NCBI GenBank assembly: GCA_964020155.1
Contig: OZ026555.1
Span: 5,301,772 to 5,365,771, forward strand
DNA from: Chondrilla cf. caribensis
Taxonomy: Eukaryota > Porifera > Demospongiae > Chondrillida > Chondrillidae
DNA: 64,000 bases
Reading direction: 5' to 3'
Shown here: positions 37,735 through 49,415 of the stretch, piece after piece
Position numbering within the stretch: position 1 is the stretch's first letter
Layout of the letters: each line of letters opens with the position of its first letter
Notes under the pieces: generated by a model
Databases searched by the model: none
Told to the model about the DNA's origin: nothing
The model's input: the letters and a program-made list of their open reading frames with translations, nothing else
Program-made: the position numbers and the translations under genes

Positions 37735-37975
37735 TATGCTATACCGAATTCCCATACCTTTATTATGTGTATGTTGTACCTATGGCTATTTTTCCCTGGT
37801 TGTGATAAGGCATTTTCATGAATGGAAAGTCTTCACATACATGTACGTTGCATTCCCTGGAGAAAGATCATATCCATGTCATTTTCCAGGATGTCCAGAG
37901 ACCTTCCCCAACTCTTTGCAGAGATTGAAGCATCAAAAGACACATTATAATCAGGTAGAACTAGACTGATATGTG
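37735..37975 (+). pseudogene. Decayed C2H2 zinc-finger remnant
   Basis: One frame reads FFPGCDKAFS, then a stop, then MESLHIHVRC, the shape of a C2H2 finger and helix whose first Cys is missing. A frame change follows, and the next finger is intact: GERSYPCHFPGCPETFPNSLQRLKHQKTH (C-x4-C-x12-H-x3-H, with a GERSYPC-type linker). A stop, a lost Cys and a frameshift within two fingers argue for a dead fragment of a multi-finger gene. The second finger alone could still be an exon, since CAG|GTAGAAC follows it. Confidence 0.55.
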
Positions 37976-38037
37976 TTATCCTCACCACTAGTAGACACAT
38001 TTACTCTTGTTCTGTATGTAGCTATAAGTAGTCACAT

Positions 38038-39561
38038 TGTTGTGAACATGTTTTTAACTCTCCAGAGGTATACTTCTCCAAACTGTTTAGTAGGACAGTA
38101 TTGAAGGACCGAGGTGAGAAGGTCACTAGGTGCATCCCTGTAGCTGGTATGTAAAATGTGATTGCTCTGCTCTTGCCTTCCTGCAGGTCTTCTCCAAACA
38201 CTTCCAGAGAAATATCACAGTTGTTTGCATTGACAGTAATAAGAATTGAGAACTTTTGAATTTACCATTCTACTTATTAATAATTTACAAAAGTTGATTC
38301 AGTCATACTATACCACAGTTGAAATTGTTGCAAACATACGTAAGTGTTCCAAACTGATAAAAGTGACTGACATACTTTCATATTGAAACCTTTTGGCTTT
38401 GTAAAACGTCAAATTCAACTACAAGTGGAACAATCAGCATCTTGATTTTAACGCCTTAACGTCAATACAGGACCCATCCCTTTCACACATTCACAGGAAA
38501 TACCCATTCCCTCTGTTCTAATCGACTGTCACTTAGGTTAAGTTGGGTATACTTATTTAGGCCATAGATACTCGTTATTGACAATTAAAATAAACGCATA
38601 ATTACATAATTAATATTAGTTAAAACGGTAGTATGTGGGTGTAGCAATAGCTTTCACTCTTTCCAACCTTATGTTGTCCATAATTTGTTCAAGTATCAAA
38701 ATACTGTATTATAATGGTCACATTAATGAAATGAAGAAATTGTCGGATTTGTAATTAATAAAAAAGTCACCCACTCAGGGTCAAAGACACCTATATATGT
38801 AGAGCTTTACAGGGACTTTCCACAGATACTGTGTACTTGCGTCATTCCACGAATGCAGAAGACACTATTCTAGCTGGGAGGTCAGCCGCGAGTCCCAAAG
38901 CTCCCCCCTACGGTTCTTTGTAGAGAGTATGCGACTGACCACCAGGAAGTGAGCTATTTTTTTTCAGAGAAAAAAACCGTCCTTTTGAGGATTCGAACCC
39001 GCGACCTGGAGCCTAGAGTCGTGTCACCTGACCACCCCGCCACCGTGACCTATCTATTTTATTGTTATTATCTGCGCTATTTAAAGTTGCCCTCAATGTT
39101 CAATTCGGAGAATAGGCCACCCACAGGCACTCGAATCACTTGATCGTCTCTAATAGGTTTAGAAGAACCTTCGGTGAAGATTTAAAGTTAGTTGGAGTCT
39201 TTGCGCTCAAATTCTAGCCCAAATTCTAATTGTCGGCGTTTTGAAATCGGCCATTTTGTTCGCACAATAGAAATAATATAAATTCACTGTAGTGGTTACG
39301 CGTAGGAATGCATATTATATGATGTTGCAGTATTTCCTAAATTCGAATATACTCGAAGATGGTGGAGCTACGTAGCTCGAAGTTACGGCAAGGGATCTTT
39401 ACAAAGTCTTCTGTTTCATACTATAAAACCCGAGGGTATGTCAAGTTTCCCTGTATTCCAGACTGTATGTGTATTATTGCTTTCCTGTGATAGAAACTTC
39501 GTCGGAGAATGCGCGAACACTGTAAGGGACATAGCAGTATTCCTCTGCAAAGAGAAGATAT
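38038..39561. repeat. ~1.5 kb duplicated block, copy A (contains tRNA-derived SINE)
   Basis: Bases 38038-39561 match 41580-43026 closely over their whole length. The main difference is ~80 bp present near 38582-38663 and absent in copy B. Neither copy encodes a recognisable protein. The sharp end at AGAGAAGATAT in both suggests an element or duplication boundary. Confidence 0.85.
38987..39050 (-). mobile_element. tRNA-derived SINE head, copy A
   Basis: On the minus strand an A box TGGCGGGGTGG (39042-39032) and a perfect B box GGTTCGAATCC (38999-38989) have tRNA-like spacing. The sequence after the B box (TCAAAAGGACGG, then a T-rich run) does not pair with the 5' end, so this is a SINE head, not a tRNA gene. 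Confidence 0.75.
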
Positions 39562-40092
39562 TACCAAATTGCATCTTCGAGGTGTGGTTGTGTAGGGTAT
39601 GGGTTGAGGTATATTAACTGATAGAATATGTTCACTTGCTTTGTGTTCAGTTTTGAAGTAGTGAAGATCATTCATGACAAGATACTGGACATGACCGGTA
39701 GTAACCAGTGAGTGCATCATTATGTGATCCACTGTGATTATCATACTCAAGTATTACATCTGCTCTCAGAGTACCACTTGTTCTGGTGGGAAACAAGACA
39801 GACCTCCACATGCAAAATTAATAGTTCTGTGTAGCACTGCAAACACACACATCAAAATAGAACTATTGCCAGTACCTGTTTTACAATAATCTATTATCAC
39901 AATGTCAACACAATAAGTATATTATGTATACCAAATCTAGCACACTGCATTATACTACGATGGGTCAGGTATTTAGGTACGTATCTCGTTGACCGGCACA
40001 TGCCATTTTGTATTTCCCACCGGTGACATAGGTGTCAGTGACCCCCCTTTCCCTCTGACACCAGCATGGCCGTCTTCTCAGGAAGTTTGAGG
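39562..40092. other. Non-repetitive spacer in subtelomere
   Basis: No coding signature and no match to other parts of the window that I can see, except satellite-like sequence starting near 40093. Confidence 0.4.
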
Positions 40093-41537
40093 AATTCGAA
40101 TGCACAGACACACTCCTTGACCTAGTACAGTTATTCTGATAACAAAAAAGATGCATTTTGATGTCGACCAAAATTTCCCCCCAGTGCCACATATAAAAGA
40201 ATGTATATACTTTGTATGTACATTCATATATGCGTGTAATACGCTTTGTGGTGATCACCTAAGCAATTTGAGATTTCTTTTCTGTTCACCAAGGGCTACC
40301 CAGTGTCCATACCAAACTCACCAACACAATTTCGTATGCATTCTGATTGTCCTGAGTGCGTTATAAGCCTCGTGGTGACAAGCCCAAAAATGTCAATTTT
40401 TTGAGTTGTCACCACGGCCTCTCCTGTGTGCACGTGATGCATCATAGCTCAAATCCAAATGCACAGACACACTCCTGGACCTAGTAGCTACCTTCTGATA
40501 GCAAAAAGTTGCATTTTGATGTGGACCAAAATTTCCCCCTATTGCCAATGTACATACTTTGAATGTAGATTCATATATGCGTGTAATACGCCTTGTGGTG
40601 ATCACCTAAGCAATTTGAGATTTCTTTTCTGTTCACCAAGGGCTACCCAGTGTCCATACCAAACTCTCCAACACAATTTCGTAAGCATTCTGATTGTCCT
40701 GAGTGCGTTATAAGCCTCGTGGTGACAAGCCCAAAAATGTCAATTTTTTGAGTTGTCACCACGGCCTCTCCTGTGTGCACGTGATGCATCTTAGCTCAAA
40801 TCCGATTGCACAGACACACTCCTGGACCTAGTAGCTACCTTCTGATAGCATAAAGGATGCATTTTGATGTCGACCAAAATTTCCCCCCAGTGCCACATAT
40901 AATAGAATGTATATACTTTGTATGTAGATTCATATATGCGTGTAATACGCCTTGTGGTGATCACCTAAGCAATTTGAGATTTCTTTTCTGGTCACCAAGG
41001 GCTACCTAGTGTCCATGCCTAACTCACCAACACAATTTCGTAAGCATTCTGATTGTCCTGAGTGCGCTATAAGCCTCGTGGTGACAAGCCCAAAAAATGT
41101 CAATTTTTGGTCTTGTCACCACGGCCTCTCCTGTGTTCCCGTGATGCATCATAGCTGAAATCCAAATACACAGACACACTCCTGGACCTGGTAGCTACTT
41201 TCTGATAGCAAAAAGTTGCATTTTGATGTCGACCAAAATTTCCCCCTATTGCCAATGTATAATACTTTGTATGTAGATTCATATATAAGTGTATTACGCC
41301 TTGTGGTGATCACCTAAGCAATTTGAGATTTCTTTTCTGGTCACCAAGGGCTACCTAGTGTCCATGCCTAACTCACCAACCCAATTTCGTAAGCATTCTG
41401 ATTGTCCTGAGTGCGCTATAAGCCTCGTGGTGACAAGCCAAAAAATGTCAATTTTTTGAGTTGTCACCACGGCCTCTCCTGTGTGCACGTGATGCATCGT
41501 AGCTGAAATCCGAATGCACAGACACACTCCTGGACCT
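40093..41537. repeat. Proximal satellite block (4 diverged 347/360 bp units)
   Basis: The motif TGCACAGACACACTCC recurs at about 40101, 40461, 40807, 41168 and 41516, with spacings alternating near 360 and 347. Units differ from the main array in the hairpin loop (AATTTTTTGAGTTGTC versus AATTTTTGGTCTTGTC). Confidence 0.92.
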
Positions 41538-41579
41538 GTGATTCAGGACAGGTCAGCTGTGTCCACTGAAATAGTCAAA

Positions 41580-43026
41580 TTGTTGTGAACATATTTTTAT
41601 CTCTTCAGAGGTACTTCTCCAAACTGTTTAGTAGGACAGTATTGAAGGACTGAGGTGAGAGGGTCACTAGGTGCATACCTGTAGCTGGTATGTAAAGTGT
41701 GAATGCTCTGCTCTTGCCTTCCTGCAGGTCTTCTCCAAACACTTCCAGAGAAATATCACAGTTCTTTGCATTGGCAGTAACAAGAATTGAGAACTTTTGA
41801 ATTTACCATTCTACTTATTAATAAAATGCAAAAAGTTGATTCAGTCATATTATTCCTCAGTTGAAATTGTTGCAAACATACGTAAGTGTTCCAAACTGAT
41901 AAAGGTGACTGACATACTTTCATTTTGAAACCTTTTGGCTTTGTTAAAATTAATATCAAATTTAACTACATGTGGGACAATCAGCATCTTGATTTTAACG
42001 CCGTAACATCAATACAGGACCCACCTCTTTTACACATTCACAGGAAATACCCATTCCCTCTATTCTAATCGACTGTCACTTAGGTTAAGTTGGGTATACT
42101 TATTTAGGCCATAGATACTCGTTATTGACAACTTTATGTTGTCCATAATTTGTTCAAGTATCAAAATACTGTATTATAATGGTCACATTAATGAAATGAA
42201 GAAATTGTCGGATTTGTAATTAATAAAAAAGTCACCCACTCAGGGTCAAAGACACCTATATATGTAGAGCTTTACAGGGACTTTCCACAGATACTGTGTA
42301 CTTGCGTCATTCCACGAATGCAGAAGACACTATTCTAGCTGGGAGGTCAGCCGCGAGTCCCAAAGCTCCCCCCTACGGTTCTTTGTAGAGAGTATGCGAC
42401 TGACCACCAGGAAGTGAGCTATTTTTTTTCAGAGAAAAAAACCGTCCTTTTGAGGATTCGAACCCGCGACCTGGAGCCTAGAGTCGTGTCACCTGACCAC
42501 CCCGCCACCGTGACCTATCTATTTTATTGTTATTATCTGCGCTATTTAAAGTTGCCCTCAATGTTCAATTCGGAGAATAAGCCACCCCCAGGCACTCGAA
42601 TCACTTGATCATCTCTAATAGGTTTAGAAGAACCTTCGGTGAAGATTTAAAGTTAGTTGGAGTCTTTGCGCTCAAATTCTAGCCCAAATTCTAATTGTCG
42701 GCGTTTTGAAATCGGCCATTTTGTTCGCACAATAGAAATAATATAAATTCACTGTAGTGGTTACGCGTAGGAATGCATATTATATGATGTTGCAGTATTT
42801 CCTAAATTCGAATATACTCGAAGATGGTGGAGCTACGTAGCTCGAAGTTACGGCAAGGGATCTTTACAAAGTCTTCTGTTTCATACTATAAAACCCGAGG
42901 GTATGTCAAGTTTTCCTGTATTCCAGACTGTATGTGTATTATTGCTTTCCTGTGATAGAAACTTCGTCGGAGAATGCGCGAACACTGTAAGGGACATAGC
43001 AGTATTCCTCTGCAAAGAGAAGATAT
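41580..43026. repeat. ~1.5 kb duplicated block, copy B (contains tRNA-derived SINE)
   Basis: Second copy of 38038-39561. It separates the proximal satellite block from the 187 bp repeats and main array, and lacks ~80 bp near 42126. Confidence 0.85.
42452..42515 (-). mobile_element. tRNA-derived SINE head, copy B
   Basis: Same A box (42507-42497) and B box (42464-42454) as copy A, at the matching place in the duplicated block. Confidence 0.75.
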
Positions 43027-43034
43027 CAAGAAGG

Positions 43035-43866
43035 TCTCAATAGGTGACCCGTAACTCCAGTTACATTGGAAGGTGCTTAATATTTTTTTTCAATGTATGG
43101 GAGAGTATAGGAGATAAAACGCTAAGCACCTTTTTTCATAGCTCATTAGAGAGGGGGCGTGTCAACTTGATATTTTAGACAGACCTAGCTAGGGACGTGA
43201 ACTAACTTCTGAAACAATTCCCATCTCAATAGGTGACCCGTAACTCCAGTTACATTGGAAGGTGCTTAATATTTTTTCAATGTATGGGAGAGTATAGGAG
43301 ATAAAACGCTAAGCACCTTTTTGCATAGCTCATGGGGGAGGGGGCGTGTCAACTTGATATTTTAGACAGATCTAGGCAGGGACGTGAACTAACTTCTGAA
43401 ACAATTCCCATCTCAATAGATGACACGTAACCCCAGCTACATTGGAAGGTGCTTAATATTTTTTCAATGTATGGGAGAGTATAGGAGATAAAACGCTAAG
43501 CACCTTTTTGCATAGCTCATGGGGGAGGGGGCGTGTCAACTTGATATTTTAGACAGATCTAGGCAGGGACGTGAACTAACTTCTGAAACAATTCCCATCT
43601 CAATAGATGACACGTAACCCCAGCTACATTGGAAGGTGCTTAATATTTTTTCAATGTATGGGAGAGTATAGGAGATAAAACGCTAAGCACCTTTTTGCGT
43701 AGCTCATGGGGGAGGGGGCGTGTCAATTTGATATTTCAGACAGACCTAGCAGGGGACGTGAGCTAACTTTTGAAACAATTCCCATCTCAATAGGTGACCC
43801 TTAACTTCAGTTACATTGGAAGGTGCTTAATATTTTTTCAATTTTTTCAATGTATGGGAGAGTATC
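43035..43866. repeat. 187 bp tandem repeat, ~4.4 units
   Basis: Units begin TCTCAATAGGTGACCCGTAA at 43035, 43224, 43411, 43598 and 43785 (steps 189, 187, 187, 187). The fifth unit is cut at GAGAGTATCGAG where the main satellite starts. Each unit holds AGGTGCTTA and TAAGCACCT about 50 bp apart, an inverted repeat. Confidence 0.95.
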
Positions 43867-46800
43867 GAGTAACAATTTCTTGTCTGGTCACCAAGGGCTA
43901 CCCAGTGTCCATGCCAAACTCATGAATCAACACAATTCCGTACGCATTCTGATTGTCCTGAGTGCGTTATAAGCCTCGTGGTGACAAGCCAAAAAATGTC
44001 AATTTTTTGAGTTGTCACCACGGACTCTCCTGTGTGCACGTGATGCATCAGAGCTCTAATCCAATTGCACAGACACACTCCTGGACCTGGTAGCTACCTT
44101 CTGATAGCAAAAAGGTGCATTTTGATGTGGACCAAAATTTCCCCTTATTGCCAATGTACATACTTTGAATGTAGATTCATATATGCGTGTAATACGCCTT
44201 GGGTGATCACCTAAGCAATTTGAGATTTCTTTTCTGGTCACCAAGGGTTACCTAGTGTCCATGCCTAACTCACTAACACAATTTCGTAAGCATTCTGATT
44301 GTCCTGAGTGCGCTATAAGCCTCGTGGTGACAAGCCCAAAAAATGTCAATTTTTGGTCTTGTCACCACGGCCTATCCTGTGTGTACGTGATGCATCATAG
44401 CTGAAATCCAAATGCACAGACACACTCCTGGACCTAGTAGCTACCTTCTGATAGCAAAAAGGATGCATTTTGATGTCGACCAAAATTTCCCCCTATTGCC
44501 AATGTATAATACTTTGTATGTAGATTCATATATAAGTGTATTACGCCTTTTGGTGATCACCTAAGCAATTTGAGATTTCTTTCCTGGTCACCATGGGCTA
44601 CCTAGTGTCCATGCCTAACTCACCAACACAATTTCGTAAGCATTCTGATATTGTCCTGAGTGCGCTATAAGCCTCGTGGTGACAAGCCCAAAAAATGTCA
44701 ATTTTTGGTCTTGTCACCACGGCCTATTCTGTGTGCACGTGATGCATCATAGCTGAAATCCAAATGCACAGACACACTCCTGGACCTGGTAGCTACCTTC
44801 TGATAGCAAAAAGGATGCATTTTGATGTCGACCAAAATTTCCCCCTATTGCCAATGTATAATACTTTGTATGTAGATTCATATATAAGTGTATTACGCCT
44901 TTTGGTGATCATCTAAGCAATTTGAGATTTCTTTCCTGGTCACCATGGGCTACCTAGTGTCCATGCCTAACTCACCAACACAATTTCGTAAGCATTCTGA
45001 TATTGTCTTGAGTGCGCTATAAGCCTCGTGGTGACAAGCCCAAAAAATGTCAATTTTTGGTCTTGTCACCACGGCCTATCCTGTGTGCACGTGATGCATC
45101 ATAGCTGAAATCCAAATGCACAGACACACTCCTGGACCTAGTAGCTACCTTCTGATAGCAAAAAGTTGCATTTTGATGTCGACCAAAATTTCCCCCTATT
45201 GCCAATGTACATACTTTGTATGTAGATTCATATATGCGTGTAATACGCCTTGGGTGATCACCTAAGCAATTTGAGATTTCTTTTCTGGTCACCAAGGGCT
45301 ACCTAGTGTCCATGCCTAACTCACCAACACAATTTCGTAAGCATTCTGATATTGTCCTGAGTGCGCTATAAGCCTCGTGGTGACAAGCCCAAAAAATGTC
45401 AATTTTTGGTCTTGTCACCACGGCCTCTCCTGTGTGCACGTGATGCATCATAGCTGAAATCCAAATGCACAGACACACTCCTGGACCTGGTAGCTACCTT
45501 CTGATAGCAAAAAAGATGCATTTTGATGTCGACCAAAATTTCCCCCCAGTGCCACATATAATAGAATGTATATACTTTGTATGTAGATTCATATATGCGT
45601 GTAATATGCCTTGGGTGATCACCTAAGCAATTTGAGATTTCTTTTCTGGTCACCAAGGGCTACCTAGTGTCCATGCCTAACTCACCAACACAATTTCGTA
45701 AGCATTCTGATTGTCCTGAGTGCGCTATAAGCCTCGTGGTGACAAGCCCAAAAAATGTCAATTTTTGGTCTTGTCACCACGGCCTATCCTGTGTGCACGT
45801 GATGCATCATAGCTGAAATCCAAATGCACAGACACACTCCTGGATCTGGTAGCTACCTTCTGATAGCAAAAAGTTGCATTTTGATGTCGACCAAAATTTC
45901 CCCCTATTGCCAATGTATATACTTTGTATGTAGATTCATATATAAGTGTATTACGCCTTGGGTGATCACCTAAGCAATTTAAGATTTCTTTACTGGTCAC
46001 CAAGGGCTACCTAGTGTCCATGCCTAACTCACCAACACAATTTCGCAAGCATTCTGATTGTCCTGAGTGCGCTATAAGCCTCGTGGTGACAAGCCCAAAA
46101 AATGTCAATTTTTGGTCTTGTCACCACGGCCTCTCCTGTGTGCACGTGATGCATCATAACTGAAATCCAAATGCACAGACACACTCCTGGACCTGGTAGC
46201 TACCTTCTGATAGCAAAAAGGATGCATTTTGATGTCGACCAAAATTTCCCCCCAGTGCCACATATAATAGAATGTATATACTTTGTATGTAGATTCATAT
46301 ATGCGTGTAATACGCCTTGTGGTGATCACCTAAGCAATTTGAGATTTCTTTTCTGGTCACCAAGGGCTACCTAGTGTCCATGCCTAACTCACCAACACAA
46401 TTTCGTAAGCATTCTGATTGTCCTGAGTGCGCTATAAGCCTCGTGGTGACAAGCCCAAAAAATGTCAATTTTTGGTCTTGTCACCACGGCCTCTCCTGTG
46501 TACACGTGATGCATCATAGCTCAAATCCAAATGCACAGAAACACTCCTGGACCTGGTAGCTACCTTCTTATAGCAAAAAGGATGCATTTTGATGTCGACC
46601 AAAATTTCCCCCCAGTGCCACATATAATAGAATGTATATACTTTGTATGTACATTCATATATGCGTGTAATACGCCTTGTGGTGATCACCTAAGCAATTT
46701 GAGATTTCTTTTCTGGTCACCAAGGGCTACCTAGTGTCCATGCCTAACTCACCAACACAATTTCGCAAGCATTCTGATTGTCCTGAGTGCGCTATAAGCC

Positions 46801-48772
46801 TCGTGGTGACAAGCCCAAAAAATGTCAATTTTTGGTCTTGTCACCACAGCCTCTCCTGTGTGCACGTGATGCATCATAGCTGAAATCCAAATGCACAGAC
46901 ACACTCCTGGACCTGGTAGCTACCTTCTGATAGCAAGAAGGATGCATTTTGATGTCGACCAAAATTTCCCCCTATTGCCAATGTATATACTTTGTATGTA
47001 GATTCATATATAAGCGTATTACGCCTTGGGTGATCACCTAAACAATTTGAGATTTCTTTTCTGGTCACCAAGGGCTACCTAGTGTCCATGCCTAACTCAC
47101 CAACACAATTTCGTAAGCATTCTGATTGTCCTGAGTGCGCTATAAGCCTCGTGGTGACAAGCCCAAAAAATGTCAATTTTTGGTCTTGTCACCACGGCCT
47201 CTCCTGTGTGCACGTGATGCATCATAGCTGAAATCCAAATGCACAGACACACTCCTGGACCTGGTAGCTACCTTCTGATAGCAAAAAGGATGCATTTTGA
47301 TGTCGACCAAAATTTCCCCCCAGTGCCACATATAATAGAATGTATATACTTTGTATGTAGATTCATATATGCGTGTAATACGCCTTGTGGTGATCACCTA
47401 AGCAATTTGAGATTTCTTTTCTGGTCACCAAGGGCTACCTAGTGTCCATGCCTAACTCACCAACATAATTTCGTAAGCATTCTGATTGTCCTGAGTGCGC
47501 TATAAGCCTCGTGGTGACAAGCCCAAAAAATGTCAATTTTTGGTCTTGTCACCACGGCCTCTCCTGTGTGCACGTGATGCATCATAGCTGAAATCCAAAT
47601 GCACAGACACACTCCTGGACCTGGTAGCTACCTTCTGATAGCAAAAAGGATGCATTTTGATGTCGACCAAAATTTCCCCCCAGTGCCACATATAATAGAA
47701 TGTATATACTTTGTATGTAGATTCATATATGCGTGTAATACGCCTTGTGGTGATCACCTAAGCAATTTGAGATTTCTTTTCTGGTCACCAAGGGCTACCT
47801 AGTGTCCATGCCTAACTCACCAACATAATTTCGTAAGCATTCTGATTGTCCTGAGTGCGCTATAAGCCTCGTGGTGACAAGCCCAAAAAATGTCAATTTT
47901 TGGTCTTGTCACCACGGCCTCTCCTGTGTGCACGTGATGCATCATAGCTGAAATCCAAATGCACAGACACACTCCTGGACCTGGTAGCTACCTTCTGATA
48001 GCAAAAAGGATGCATTTTGATGTCGACCAAAATTTCCCCCCAGTGCCACATATAATAGAATGTATATACTTTGTATGTACATTCATATATGCGTGTAATA
48101 CGCCTTGTGGTGATCACCTAAGCAATTTGAGATTTCTTTTCTGGTCACCAAGGGCTACCTAGTGTCCATGCCTAACTCACCAACATAATTTCGTAAGCAT
48201 TCTGATTGTCCTGAGTGCGCTATAAGCCTCGTGGTGACAAGCCCAAAAAATGTCAATTTTTGGTCTTGTCACCACGGCCTCTCCTGTGTGCACGTGATGC
48301 ATCATAGCTGAAATCCAAATGCACAGACACACTCCTGGACCTGGTAGCTACCTTCTGATAGCAAAAAGGATGCATTTTGATGTCGACCAAAATTTCCCCC
48401 CAGTGCCACATATAATAGAACGTATATACTTTGTATGTACATTCATATATGCGTGTAATACGCCTTGTGGTGATCACCTAAGCAATTTGAGATTTCTTTT
48501 CTGGTCACCAAGGGCTACCTAGTGTCCATGCCTAACTCACCAACACAATTTCGTAAGCATTCTGATTGTCCTGAGTGCGCTATAAGCCTCGTGGTGACAA
48601 GCCCAAAAAATGTCAATTTTTGGTCTTGTCACCACGGCCTCTCCTGTGTGCACGTGATGCATCTTAGCTGAAATCCAAATGCACAGACACACTCCTGGAC
48701 CTAGTAGCTACCTTCTTATAGCAAGAAGGATGCATTTTGATGTCGACCAAAATTCCCCCCCACTGCCACATA

Positions 48773-49415
48773 TGTGAGCGGATCTGAGAAAAGGGACATC
48801 TTTGGTTGTTTTCGTAAACCCTGATACGGGTCAAAACATGTTTTCGTGTAAATTTTATCGAATTCCTGTTTTTTCAATAAATATTATCTTAAGCTTTAGT
48901 AGAATGTTCTCTGCAAGCGTCGTGACTATACAATGTTGCGTTTTGAAGATATAGCTCATTTTGCACCTAGCGGAAATACGCCATTTTTCTAGACGGAGAT
49001 ATTCACGCCTTGCCGCTGATAAGGCGCGCAACCGAATATTCGTTCGCAATGAAACAAATGCTGTAAATAGAAGAAATTGTACAATATCGAATATCGATAT
49101 TGTACAATTTGTCCCTAAACCGCTTAAAGAAACGAAATACACATCGAGGACATGAAGCCGGCGCCATTTCTTATTTACATGACGTCATTCATTCATAATT
49201 TACGGAGACCGTAATAGGCTACCGGAAGTACCTCGTTCGCACGCACCAAAGCTTTTATGCATGGCAATAAAACTCAGTATATCTCGTGAACGAAATGCGC
49301 TATCGCAATTCCGAAAACGGCATCATAATGCTCTGTGATGGAGCATTCAAATGATGTGAAAAAACGCAAATACACGAAAGTGTATAAGATGTCCCTTTTC
49401 TCAGATCCGCTCACA
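48773..49415. mobile_element. 643 bp MITE with 30 bp inverted ends, copy 1
   Basis: Starts TGTGAGCGGATCTGAGAAAA and ends with its exact reverse complement; the inverted repeat runs ~30 bp. The flanks are CACATA| and |TATAAT where intact monomers have CACATATAAT, so a TA target duplication is directly visible (Tc1/mariner-like habit). No transposase is present. The interior has a hairpin with 17 bp arms at 49074-49110. Confidence 0.93.

Noticed and set aside
38987..39050. A functional tRNA gene
   Set aside because: A and B boxes are present, but the 3' side does not complete an acceptor stem and an identical copy lies in the duplicated block; SINE head is the better call.
48855..49155. 95-codon frame MYFVSLSGLGTNC... 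as a transposase remnant (also at 55237)
   Set aside because: It lies inside the 643 bp MITE, includes its palindrome, and shows no DDE/DDD or helix-turn-helix motif.
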